Origin: Streptomyces caelestis
GTDB taxonomy: Bacteria; Actinomycetota; Actinomycetes; Streptomycetales; Streptomycetaceae
Assembly (NCBI RefSeq): GCF_014205255.1
Contig: NZ_JACHNE010000001.1
Coordinates: 5,952,001-6,016,000, forward strand
Reading direction: 5' to 3'
DNA length: 64,000 nt
In this document: piece by piece, positions 23,196 to 30,811 of the stretch
Layout of the letters: every line of letters begins with the position of its first letter
How positions within the stretch are numbered: the stretch's first letter is position 1
The notes under the pieces: generated by a model
The model's input: only the letters and a program-made list of their open reading frames with translations
Databases searched by the model: none
What the model was told of the DNA's origin: nothing
Position numbers and translations under genes: made by a program

Positions 23196-24896
23196 ATGGA
23201 CGCTGACGCCATCGAGGAAGGCCGCCGCCGCTGGCAGGCCCGGTACGACGCCGCGCGCAAGCGCGAGGCCGACTTCACGACGCTCTCCGGCGATCCCGTG
23301 GAGCCGGTGTACGGGCCCCGGCCCGGCGACAGGTACGAGGGGTTCGAGCGGATCGGCTGGCCCGGGGAGTACCCCTTCACCCGCGGCCTGTACGCGACCG
23401 GCTACCGGGGGCGTACGTGGACGATCCGGCAGTTTGCCGGGTTCGGCAACGCCGAGCAGACCAACGAGCGCTACAAGACGATCCTCCGCAACGGCGGAGG
23501 CGGGCTCTCGGTCGCCTTCGACATGCCGACGCTCATGGGCCGCGACTCCGACGACCCGCGCTCGCTGGGCGAGGTAGGGCACTGCGGGGTCGCGATCGAC
23601 TCGGCGGCCGACATGGAGGTCCTGTTCCAGGACATCCCGCTGGGTGACGTGACGACGTCCATGACCATCAGCGGACCGGCCGTGCCCGTCTTCTGCATGT
23701 ACCTGGTCGCCGCCGAACGGCAGGGCGTCGACCCGTCCGTGCTGAACGGCACGCTCCAGACGGACATCTTCAAGGAGTACATCGCCCAGAAGGAGTGGCT
23801 CTTCCAGCCCGAGCCGCACCTGCGGCTCATCGGCGACCTGATGGAGCACTGCGCGGCCGGCATCCCCGCGTACAAGCCGCTGTCGGTTTCCGGCTACCAC
23901 ATCCGCGAGGCCGGGGCGACGGCCGCGCAGGAGCTGGCGTACACGCTGGCGGACGGCTTCGGGTACGTGGAGCTGGGGCTGTCGCGCGGGCTGGACGTCG
24001 ACGTCTTCGCCCCCGGCCTGTCCTTCTTCTTCGACGCCCACGTCGACTTCTTCGAGGAGATCGCGAAGTTCCGGGCGGCCCGGCGGATCTGGGCCCGCTG
24101 GATGCGGGACGTGTACGGCGCGACGTCGGAGAAGGCGCAGTGGCTGCGCTTCCACACGCAGACGGCGGGTGTCTCCCTCACCGCGCAGCAGCCGTACAAC
24201 AACGTCGTACGGACGGCCGTGGAGGCGCTGGCGGCTGTGCTCGGCGGGACCAACTCGCTGCACACCAACGCCCTCGACGAGACCCTCGCGCTGCCGAGCG
24301 AGCAGGCGGCGGAGATCGCGCTGCGCACGCAGCAGGTGCTGATGGAGGAGACCGGCGTCGCCAACGTGGCCGACCCGCTGGGCGGTTCCTGGTACGTCGA
24401 GCAGCTGACGGACCGGATCGAGGCCGACGCCGAGAAGATCTTCGAGCAGATCAGGGAGCGGGGGCTGCGGGCGCACCCCGACGGACAGCACCCGATCGGG
24501 CCGATCACCTCCGGGATCCTGCGGGGCATCGAGGACGGCTGGTTCACCGGGGAGATCGCGGAGTCGGCCTTCCGGTACCAGCAGGCGCTGGAGAAGGGCG
24601 ACAAGAAGGTCGTCGGGGTGAACGTCCACACCGGGTCGGTGACCGGGGATCTGGAGATCCTGCGGGTCAGCCACGAGGTGGAGCGGGAGCAGGTGCGGGT
24701 GCTCGTGGAGCGGAAGGCCGGGCGTGACGACGCGCGGGTCCGTGCGGCGCTCGACGGCATGATCGCCGCGGCGCGGTCGGACGCGAACATGATCGAGCCG
24801 ATGCTGGAGGCGGTCCGGGCCGAGGCGACGCTCGGCGAGATCTGCGGAGTGCTGCGGGACGAGTGGGGCGTGTACACCGAGCCTGCGGGCTTCTGA
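23196..24896 (+). CDS. icmA: isobutyryl-CoA mutase large subunit
   Basis: A 566-residue adenosylcobalamin-dependent mutase subunit, the exact length of the S. cinnamonensis IcmA. It interconverts isobutyryl-CoA and n-butyryl-CoA. The substrate-sensing residues are Phe80 (WTIRQFAGFG) and Gln198 (EYIAQKEW). Methylmalonyl-CoA mutases have Tyr and Arg there, so the isobutyryl type is supported by sequence. The cobalamin-binding small subunit IcmB is not encoded in the window. MeaB and the epimerase lie about 18-20 kb to the left. A palindrome directly upstream suggests specific repression. The ATG at 23196 has only a weak ribosome-binding site, so the operator region overlaps translation signals. 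Confidence 0.95.
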   Translation: MDADAIEEGRRRWQARYDAARKREADFTTLSGDPVEPVYGPRPGDRYEGFERIGWPGEYPFTRGLYATGYRGRTWTIRQFAGFGNAEQTNERYKTILRNGGGGLSVAFDMPTLMGRDSDDPRSLGEVGHCGVAIDSAADMEVLFQDIPLGDVTTSMTISGPAVPVFCMYLVAAERQGVDPSVLNGTLQTDIFKEYIAQKEWLFQPEPHLRLIGDLMEHCAAGIPAYKPLSVSGYHIREAGATAAQELAYTLADGFGYVELGLSRGLDVDVFAPGLSFFFDAHVDFFEEIAKFRAARRIWARWMRDVYGATSEKAQWLRFHTQTAGVSLTAQQPYNNVVRTAVEALAAVLGGTNSLHTNALDETLALPSEQAAEIALRTQQVLMEETGVANVADPLGGSWYVEQLTDRIEADAEKIFEQIRERGLRAHPDGQHPIGPITSGILRGIEDGWFTGEIAESAFRYQQALEKGDKKVVGVNVHTGSVTGDLEILRVSHEVEREQVRVLVERKAGRDDARVRAALDGMIAAARSDANMIEPMLEAVRAEATLGEICGVLRDEWGVYTEPAGF

Positions 24897-25161
24897 GTAC
24901 GTCCTCCGCCCTGTCAGCGGGGTTCAGCTCCTGCACCCGAGGAGCATGCTGGACGGGGGTTCGCCGTACGCGACGCCCGACGATCGTACGGGCCTGTACG
25001 ACGACCTGGGCGTGCCGCTGAACACGTTCTTCATGACTGTCGGCGGCCCTTCAACTCGTCGGGCTCCCCGGCCGGTTCAGCCGCCATACGCCCCCGCGAG
25101 CAGACCATCGTGCGGCACCATACCCATCAGTGCACGTTTCGCGAACGACTGGAGGACCTCC

Positions 25162-25536
25162 GTGGAGCCCATCACGGCAGGACTGCTCGTGGCTCTCGCC
25201 TCAGGGACGGCGGGTGCGGCCGGCGAACAGATCTGGGCGTCCCTGCGCGACCTGGTCACCCGAAGGGGGGCCCGTTCCGGCGAAGAGGAGCCGGCGGTGC
25301 CCGCCGAGCCCCCGCGCACCGAGGAGCGGGCCGGGCAGCTCGCCGAGCTGCTCAACGAACGCGCCCGGCAGGACCCCGATTTCGCCGCCGCGCTGGAGAT
25401 GTGGCGGCGGCGGGCGGACACGGAGGTCGCGTCACGGTCCGGGGACGTGCGGAACGAGATCACCGGCGGCACTCAGGGCACGGTGATCCAGGGCCGGGAC
25501 TTCCACGGCGACTTCACCATCGGAGGCGGTTCCTGA
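25162..25536 (+). CDS. small hypothetical protein with possible RHIM/PP-like amyloid tail
   Basis: A 124-residue protein of no recognised family. The N-terminal part (about 1-35) is a helical, small-residue-rich segment (EPITAGLLVALASGTAGAAG), followed by a charged linker and a helix (residues 52-88). The C-terminus reads NEITGGTQGTVIQGRDFHGD with a final FTIGGGS. Similar tails, an N-x-I-GG-x-G-x-V-Q-x-RD pattern, occur in actinobacterial NLR-associated proteins and resemble amyloid signalling motifs. The GTG at 25162 has GGAGG 6 bases ahead. The frame stays open to 24946 and the upstream 34 codons there look coding-like, so a longer protein or a gene remnant is possible. No NLR gene is next to it. 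Confidence 0.65.
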   Translation: MEPITAGLLVALASGTAGAAGEQIWASLRDLVTRRGARSGEEEPAVPAEPPRTEERAGQLAELLNERARQDPDFAAALEMWRRRADTEVASRSGDVRNEITGGTQGTVIQGRDFHGDFTIGGGS

Positions 25537-25578
25537 GCGGGCCGCACGCCGGCGCGGCGGGTGGCGGACGGGCACGGC

Positions 25579-26214
25579 TCAGCCGGAGGCCGTGTGCGCG
25601 GCCTGCCCCGTCAGTCCCCGCAGCAGCACCAGGGTGAAGCCGCGTACCCACTCCTCGTCCACCGGCTGCCCGCTCACCAGCGTGCGGTGGACCACCGCCC
25701 CCGCCACCATGTCGAAGATCAGGTCTGCCGTGCGGGACGCTGTGGCGGGGTCCGGTTCGGTCGGCAGTTCGCCTCGCGCCTGGGCCCGGGATCTGCCCTC
25801 CAGGACCAGACGCTTCTGGCGGTCGACCACCGACTCGCGGATGCGTTCGCGCAGGGCGTCGTCGCGGGTGGCCTCCGCCACCACTGCCATCAGGCCGCTT
25901 CTCGCCTCCGGGCGGGCCAGGATCGTGGCGAACCGCAGGACGACGCCCTGGATGTCGGCGGCCAGTGAGCCGCTGTCCGGGAGTTCCAGCTCGTCGAAGA
26001 GTTCCGCGACCGCGTCGACGACCAGTTCGTTCTTGCCCGCCCAGCGGCGGTACAGCGTCGTCTTCGCAACCCCGGCGCGTGTCGCGACGTCTCCCAGGGT
26101 GAGCTTGGACCAGCCCAGTTCGACCAGCGCAGCTCGCGTCGCGGCCAGGATCGCGGCGTCCGCAGTGGCGCTGCGCGGGCGCCCGGTGCGGCTGGCAGGG
26201 CTGCGGCTGTGCAT
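25579..26214 (-). CDS. TetR-family transcriptional regulator
   Basis: A 211-residue TetR regulator. The N-terminal HTH (residues 15-60) contains AALVELGWSKLTLGDVATRA and GVAKTTLYRRWAGKNELV. The C-terminal domain (about 80-205) is a helical ligand pocket of unknown specificity. The frame extends to 26262, but ATG 26214 gives a normal N-terminus (MHSRSPASRTGRPRS). A short perfect palindrome lies 85 bp upstream, between this gene and the divergent thioredoxin-TPR gene, and is a likely operator. Confidence 0.88.
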   Translation of the reverse strand: MHSRSPASRTGRPRSATADAAILAATRAALVELGWSKLTLGDVATRAGVAKTTLYRRWAGKNELVVDAVAELFDELELPDSGSLAADIQGVVLRFATILARPEARSGLMAVVAEATRDDALRERIRESVVDRQKRLVLEGRSRAQARGELPTEPDPATASRTADLIFDMVAGAVVHRTLVSGQPVDEEWVRGFTLVLLRGLTGQAAHTASG

Positions 26215-26298
26215 GTCCTGACCATAAACCGGCGTTTCCCGTGCGGCCGTGAGGGAGATCACCGGGGGGCGGTGTTCCAGCGGGTCGGTGTGGCATTA

Positions 26299-26315
26299 CG
26301 CTACGGCTCGTAGCG
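26299..26315. promoter_or_regulatory. TetR-type operator candidate
   Basis: CGCTACG GCT CGTAGCG is a perfect 7 bp inverted repeat with 3-base centre in the divergent region between the TetR gene and the thioredoxin-TPR gene. Position and form fit autoregulation by TetR. Confidence 0.6.
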
Positions 26316-26448
26316 AAAGCCCGTGAGGGACGTACACGGGCTTCGGCGACACGGCGTGGGGTGGGGACCCGGCGCCGAGGGGCACTCGACCGGCCCGGCT
26401 TTCACACCGTTTTTCACACGCGCGCGCAGTACGGGGGAGGATAGGCGC

Positions 26449-27423
26449 ATGCAGCCACGGAACATGTCCATGAGCGGAGTCGTCGACCTCGCCGCGGTGA
26501 AGGCGGCCCAGGAGGCCAAGACGAAGGCGGAGCAGGCGCGTGCGCAAGCCGCCCGGGAGGGCGGCGCGGGGGCGATCTCTCCGGCCGATCTCGTCATCGA
26601 CGTCGACGAGGCGGGGTTCGAGAGGGACGTCCTCCAGCGGTCCGCCGAGGTGCCCGTCGTCATCGACTTCTGGGCCGAGTGGTGTCAGCCCTGCAAGCAG
26701 CTGAGCCCGGTCCTGGAGCGGCTGGCCGTCGAGTACAACGGCCGCTTCCTGCTCGCCAAGATCGACGTCGACGCCAACCAGATGCTGATGCAGCAGTTCG
26801 GCATCCAGGGGATCCCCGCGGTGTTCGCTGTCGTCGCGGGGCAGGCACTGCCGCTCTTCCAGGGGGCCGCGGGCGAGGCGCAGATCCGGCAGACCCTGGA
26901 CCAGCTGGTGCAGGTCGCCGAGCAGCGCTTCGGCCTGACCGGCCTCGTCGTCGACCCCGAAGCCGATCCGGGCGGTGCCCAGGCGGCTCCCGAGCGGCCG
27001 GCCGGTCCGTACGACGCGCTCCTCGAAGCCGCCGTGCAGGCGCTGGACTCGGGTGACCTGAGCGGTGCCGTCCAGGCCTACAAGAACGTGCTGAGCGAGG
27101 ACCCGGGCAACGAGGAGGCCACACTGGGCCTCGCGCAGGCCGAGTTGCTCCAGCGCGTGCAGGGTGTCGACCCGCAGCAGGTGCGCAGGGACGCGGCCGA
27201 GAAGCCGGCCGACGTGCAGGCGCAGATCGCCGCCGCCGACCTGGATCTGGTGGGCGGCCATGTGGAGGACGCCTTCGGCCGGCTCATCGAGACCGTGGGG
27301 CGTACGGTGGGTGACGACCGGGACACCGTGCGGATGCGGCTGCTGGAGCTGTTCGAGGTGGTCGGACCCGAGGATCCGCGCGTGATCGCGGCCCGCAGGG
27401 CTCTGGCCCGGGCCCTGTTCTGA
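26449..27423 (+). CDS. thioredoxin-TPR protein (CnoX/YbbN-like)
   Basis: A 324-residue protein. The thioredoxin domain (about residues 50-155) carries an intact redox motif, WAEWCQPCKQ. TPR-like helices follow (about 185-320: ALDSGDLSGAVQAYKNVLSE, DPGNEEATLGLAQ). The architecture is that of YbbN/CnoX, a holdase that hands oxidised proteins to chaperonins. E. coli YbbN lacks a full CxxC, while this one has it, so it may be a genuine oxidoreductase. The frame opens at 26323, but ATG 26449 has GGGGGAGG 8 bases ahead. The residues before the thioredoxin fold (1-45) are Ala/Lys-rich and probably flexible. Confidence 0.9.
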   Translation: MQPRNMSMSGVVDLAAVKAAQEAKTKAEQARAQAAREGGAGAISPADLVIDVDEAGFERDVLQRSAEVPVVIDFWAEWCQPCKQLSPVLERLAVEYNGRFLLAKIDVDANQMLMQQFGIQGIPAVFAVVAGQALPLFQGAAGEAQIRQTLDQLVQVAEQRFGLTGLVVDPEADPGGAQAAPERPAGPYDALLEAAVQALDSGDLSGAVQAYKNVLSEDPGNEEATLGLAQAELLQRVQGVDPQQVRRDAAEKPADVQAQIAAADLDLVGGHVEDAFGRLIETVGRTVGDDRDTVRMRLLELFEVVGPEDPRVIAARRALARALF

Positions 27424-27484
27424 CCAGTCGCTAAACATGCGGGCCTGTGATGCCCGCGTGAAAATTCGCCAACAGAGCGTCACG

Positions 27485-27522
27485 GCGGCCGCGCTTTGCC
27501 AAATCTTGGCAATCGCGGCCGC
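27485..27522 (+). terminator. Compound hairpin after the thioredoxin-TPR gene
   Basis: Outer arms GCGGCCGCG/CGCGGCCGC and inner arms TTGCCAA/TTGGCAA (loop ATC) form a nearly continuous 16-pair stem with a small internal loop. It starts 62 bases after the stop. It is probably a terminator; a role for the inner 17 bp palindrome as a protein site is also possible. Confidence 0.65.
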
Positions 27523-27524
27523 TG

Positions 27525-27669
27525 TTACTGCAAGTAAGCCATGGGCGCTGATCTGTCGGTTTCTGTCCAGCGATCAACAGCTTTGTGCCGGCGTTCGACA
27601 CCACCCTGTGTCGTCGTCCGAGACCGGGGGGTCGTTGTTCGGTTATCCGGCCGTTACTAGCGAGTAACG
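27525..27669. promoter_or_regulatory. Two related TTACT...AGTAA operator-like sites
   Basis: TTACTGCAAGTAA (27525-27537) and CGTTACTAGCGAGTAACG (27652-27669) share TTACT/AGTAA arms and are 127 bp apart centre to centre. They lie upstream of the DUF6230 operon. A dimeric repressor could bind both and loop the DNA. The regulator is not identifiable. Confidence 0.5.
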
Positions 27670-28044
27670 AACCCCCTTGTGCGGGCGGCGAGAATGCACC
27701 ACGATCGGCCACGCTCGGTCCATTCCCGTACCCCGGCAGCCGGTTGGGTCGCGGGACATCCTGGGTCCCCACCGAGCAGAGCCGGCGGCAGTGGCGCCGG
27801 CTCTTGGACAGGGGGGTCTTCGTCTTTCCGGCGAAGCCTGTCCAGCAGGGTTGTGCGTGATGCGTGTCAGGCGCGACCAGTGGTTGTCGCTCGGGGGTGA
27901 TCGCCGGTGATTCGGGCGCGTGTTGCGCCGCCGAGTGCAGGCGCTCTCCTTCCCGAGGACGTAGCACTTCTCCCATCCCTGCCCGGCTGAACCGCGACTC
28001 GGGGCGAGCCAGGACAGGAGATGTACGTCCGAGAAGGAGGAAAT
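27670..28044 (+). other. Structured leader region ahead of the DUF6230 operon
   Basis: No convincing gene lies in the 620 bp between 27424 and 28044. Besides the sites listed separately, a perfect 10 bp hairpin (27778-27787 with 27795-27804) is embedded between C- and G-rich stretches and could be part of a long 5' leader or small RNA. GAAGGAGG at about 28033-28040 is a strong ribosome-binding site for the next gene. Confidence 0.4.
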
Positions 28045-28677
28045 ATGGAGTCCCAGGTGCGTGGCGGGACCAGATGGAAGCGGTTCGCTGTGGTGATGGT
28101 GCCCAGCGTCGCCGCCACGGCTGCGATAGGTGTCGCCCTCGCGCAGGGCGCTCTCGCCGCGTCGTTCAGTGTCTCCGGGCAGTCGTTCAAGGTCACGACC
28201 GACCAACTCGTCGGTGAGGGCTTCTCGCAGTACGGCGCCCTCGACGAGGGTTACACGATGGACGGCAAGAAGGCCGTCCACCCGGTCGCGGTCTCGTCGT
28301 TCAGGACGGCGACGATCAAGAACCTGTGCCAGTCGGTCGTCACCCCGAACATTCCGGTGCTCGGGAACGTCAGCCTGATTCTGCGGGCCGGCCAGGGTGC
28401 GAAGCCGGTCGAGGCGCAGAACCTCTACATCGATGTCGCCGACCTCAGCGCCGACGCGACGTTCGAGAACATCGACATCGGTGTGGCCGCCAAGGACGCC
28501 AACAAGGGTCCGGCCATGAGGAAGGGCGAGACGTCGAACCCGTACGGCTTCGCCCAGCAGGCGGACCGGGCGATCCTGACCGACGTGAAGCAGACGGCGT
28601 GGGCGACCACCGCCGGAACCTTCAAGCTCAGCGGCCTGAAGATGTCGCTGTCGACGGGTGTCAAGGAGTGCTACTAA
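28045..28677 (+). CDS. DUF6230-type exported protein
   Basis: A 210-residue protein. A positively charged start (RGGTRWKRF) is followed by a hydrophobic stretch VVMVPSVAATAAIGVALAQG and ALAA, a signal peptide or N-terminal anchor. The rest is a small beta-rich domain (ASFSVSGQSFKVTTDQLVGE; LCQSVVTPNIPVLGNVSLIL) with one pair of Cys (VKECY at the end and NLCQS) that could form a disulfide. The family is found in streptomycetes next to DUF6114 proteins; its role is unknown, and an old esterase label for such proteins has no motif support here. The ATG at 28045 follows a near-ideal ribosome-binding site. Confidence 0.85.
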   Translation: MESQVRGGTRWKRFAVVMVPSVAATAAIGVALAQGALAASFSVSGQSFKVTTDQLVGEGFSQYGALDEGYTMDGKKAVHPVAVSSFRTATIKNLCQSVVTPNIPVLGNVSLILRAGQGAKPVEAQNLYIDVADLSADATFENIDIGVAAKDANKGPAMRKGETSNPYGFAQQADRAILTDVKQTAWATTAGTFKLSGLKMSLSTGVKECY

Positions 28678-28795
28678 GCACTCGATGACGGGCGGGGGAG
28701 CCGGTGGCGCCCCCGCCCGTCCACCTTCCGGTCGCGCCGTCACGCGCGGCCCACATCACCACCACAGCAAAGCCGTACCAGGGAGCTGTTTTTCC

Positions 28796-29359
28796 ATGAG
28801 CGCCGAGACTCCTGCCGCAGACGGCCAGTTCACTCTCCGGAGGCAGCAGTTCCGCGCCTGGCGGGGTACGCGGCCGTTCTGGGCCGGGCTGTTCGTACTG
28901 CTCAGCGGACTGCCCATCGCCTACTTCCCGTACGCGAACCTCCGGATCGGTCACCTGACGCTGGCGATGGCGACCACCGCGGGTGCCGGGTCCCTGATCA
29001 TCGGTGTGCTGCTCGTCGTGCTGGGCGTCAGCCTCTGGTTCCAGAAGCACGTCCGCGTCTTCGCGGGAGTCGCGGCGATCCTGCTGGCGCTCGTGTCCAT
29101 CCCCGTGTCCAACCTCGGCGGGTTCCTCATCGGTTTCCTCCTCGCCCTCGTGGGCGGGGCGATGGCCGTGGCCTGGGCGCCGGGCGCACCGCCCGCACAG
29201 CAGCCCCCGGGCGAGCCCGCGAAGGGTACCGGCGGGGCCCCCGAGGCCTCCGACCACGACACCACGGTGCTCCGGCCCGTGGATCCGGTGGGCGAGCCGA
29301 ACGATCTGTCAGGAACGAGCCCGGCGAACGGGGCGAACGGGAGGCACAGTGCCGGCTGA
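28796..29359 (+). CDS. DUF6114-type membrane protein
   Basis: A 187-residue integral membrane protein. Four predicted helices lie at about residues 28-46, 55-80, 87-105 and 108-130. The tail (135-187) is Pro/Gly-rich and probably disordered. The ATG at 28796 follows GGGAG at 11 bases. The stop lies 11 bases inside the next gene. Gene order DUF6230-DUF6114-secreted protein suggests a membrane-associated complex or export unit, but no function is known. Confidence 0.85.
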   Translation: MSAETPAADGQFTLRRQQFRAWRGTRPFWAGLFVLLSGLPIAYFPYANLRIGHLTLAMATTAGAGSLIIGVLLVVLGVSLWFQKHVRVFAGVAAILLALVSIPVSNLGGFLIGFLLALVGGAMAVAWAPGAPPAQQPPGEPAKGTGGAPEASDHDTTVLRPVDPVGEPNDLSGTSPANGANGRHSAG

Positions 29360-30707
29360 CGAGGTGACCCACGGGGCTGATGTGGAGGCGTCCCGTGTGA
29401 GAACCGGGCCGCGCCACGCGGCACCCAAGAAGCCGCTGTTCACCAGGTTCAACAGGCCTGCGGGCAAGGCGATAGCCATGGCGGCGATGCCGACGGCTGT
29501 CCTCATGGGCATGGGCTTCACATCGACACTCGCCATCGCCGACAGCGACAACCCGGCGACGCCGACGTCGAAGAGCCTGACGGCCGACGAGTACAAGGAG
29601 TGCGTGGCGGCCCTGGAGGACGCCAAGGACTCCAGCGACTCCAAGGGCGACGACTCCGCCTCGCCCACGCCGTCCCCCTCGGGGACCGACGGCGCGCAGG
29701 ACGAGGGCGACAAGGGCGAGACGGCCCCCACCCCGTCCCCCTCGGCCACCGAGGGCGGCACGGGCGCGGACGAGGGCGATCCCTCTTCGCCGGATTCAGG
29801 TGCCGGCGACAAGGGCGAGCCCGAGCCGGCCCCGTCCACGAGCACGCCGAGCGGCGGCGACTCGGCCGCCACACCGTCCCCGTCGCCGTCCGAGAGCGGC
29901 GGCAACCTGCTGGAGGACATCGGCGACGCCATCGGCGGCATCTTCGACGGCGGGAACAAGGCCGGCGCGAGCCCGAGCCCGAGCCCCACCCCGTCCGACT
30001 CGGCCTCCCAGAGCGCCGGGAAGCCGGCCGAGGACGCCACCGATGCTGTGAAGGACACCACCGAGAAGGTCGCCGGCACGGTCGACGACACCGTCAAGGA
30101 CACCACCGACAAGGCGTCCAAGGCGGTCGAGGACACCGGCAAGGCGGTCGAGAAGGCGGCGGAGGCGGCGAAGGCGGCCGAGGAGGCCACGGCCTCGCCC
30201 AGCCCGTCCCCGAGTTCCACCACGGATCCCGAGGACTGCCCGGCCGCCACCGACGCCGAGGGCGGCGTCGACAACAAGGTGCCGCTGCCCGACGACCCGT
30301 GGTTCCTCAACGCCAGCTCGCTGACGCTGAAGGGCGCCGACTACCAGGGCGTCGTCGAGGTGCGGACCGCCAACGGCACCGTCAAGAAGGTCCTGAAGTA
30401 CGTCATCTCCGGCGGCACCGACATCGGTGACCTCCACCAGACGGTCAAGGACAAGCAGTCCGGCAAGACCTACCACGTGCAGGCGGCCAAGGGCTCGACG
30501 TCCACGATCCGCGACGGCGACACGGTGATGTACACGGAGAGCATCTCCGGCAACCTGCTCGGACTGATCCCGATCACGTTCGACCCGGAGCACCCGCCGC
30601 CGCTGAACATCCCGCTGATCTACTTCACCAACGTGAAGGTCCAGCAGGCCGGCCAGTTCGGCGGGACCCTGCACGTGCCCGGGCTGCACAACTTCGTCAC
30701 CGACTGA
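29349..30707 (+). CDS. large exported low-complexity protein of the DUF6230/DUF6114 operon
   Basis: A 452-residue protein. The N-terminus (about 22-62) has a basic stretch and a hydrophobic segment ending STLAIA, which fits export. Residues 95-225 are Pro/Ser/Thr/Asp/Glu-rich with PTPSPS blocks, as in wall-spanning linkers. Residues 235-290 are an LEA-like amphipathic stretch of repeated DATDAV/DTTEKV/DKASKAV units. The C-terminal domain (about 305-452) is beta-rich and contains LTLKGADYQGVVEVRTANGT and PLIYFTNVKVQQAGQFGG. Start GTG 29349 overlaps the end of the previous gene. It is followed by a very strong terminator. Function unknown. Confidence 0.82.
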   Translation: MPADEVTHGADVEASRVRTGPRHAAPKKPLFTRFNRPAGKAIAMAAMPTAVLMGMGFTSTLAIADSDNPATPTSKSLTADEYKECVAALEDAKDSSDSKGDDSASPTPSPSGTDGAQDEGDKGETAPTPSPSATEGGTGADEGDPSSPDSGAGDKGEPEPAPSTSTPSGGDSAATPSPSPSESGGNLLEDIGDAIGGIFDGGNKAGASPSPSPTPSDSASQSAGKPAEDATDAVKDTTEKVAGTVDDTVKDTTDKASKAVEDTGKAVEKAAEAAKAAEEATASPSPSPSSTTDPEDCPAATDAEGGVDNKVPLPDDPWFLNASSLTLKGADYQGVVEVRTANGTVKKVLKYVISGGTDIGDLHQTVKDKQSGKTYHVQAAKGSTSTIRDGDTVMYTESISGNLLGLIPITFDPEHPPPLNIPLIYFTNVKVQQAGQFGGTLHVPGLHNFVTD

Positions 30708-30740
30708 ACGCCTCTCCAGGCCCGTTCGGGAGCCGCACAC

Positions 30741-30780
30741 GCCGAGGGCGCCCCCTGTTGACCCAGGGGGCGCCCTCGGC
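30741..30780. terminator. Very strong bidirectional terminator
   Basis: A perfect 17 bp G+C-rich stem (30741-30757 with 30764-30780) and 6-base loop lie between the convergent exported-protein gene and pyruvate kinase. Confidence 0.88.
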
Positions 30781-30811
30781 GCCGTACACGGGCCCTCAGG
30801 CCCGTTTCCGA

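Noticed and set aside
27720..27830. Cyclic-di-AMP (ydaO-type) riboswitch in the DUF6230 leader
   Set aside because: There is a good hairpin and GGGTC/GGAC fragments, but the conserved core order of that riboswitch class could not be matched.
27677..27910. Possible 77-codon gene in the DUF6230 upstream region
   Set aside because: No ribosome-binding site, irregular codon third-position use and it crosses a perfect hairpin.
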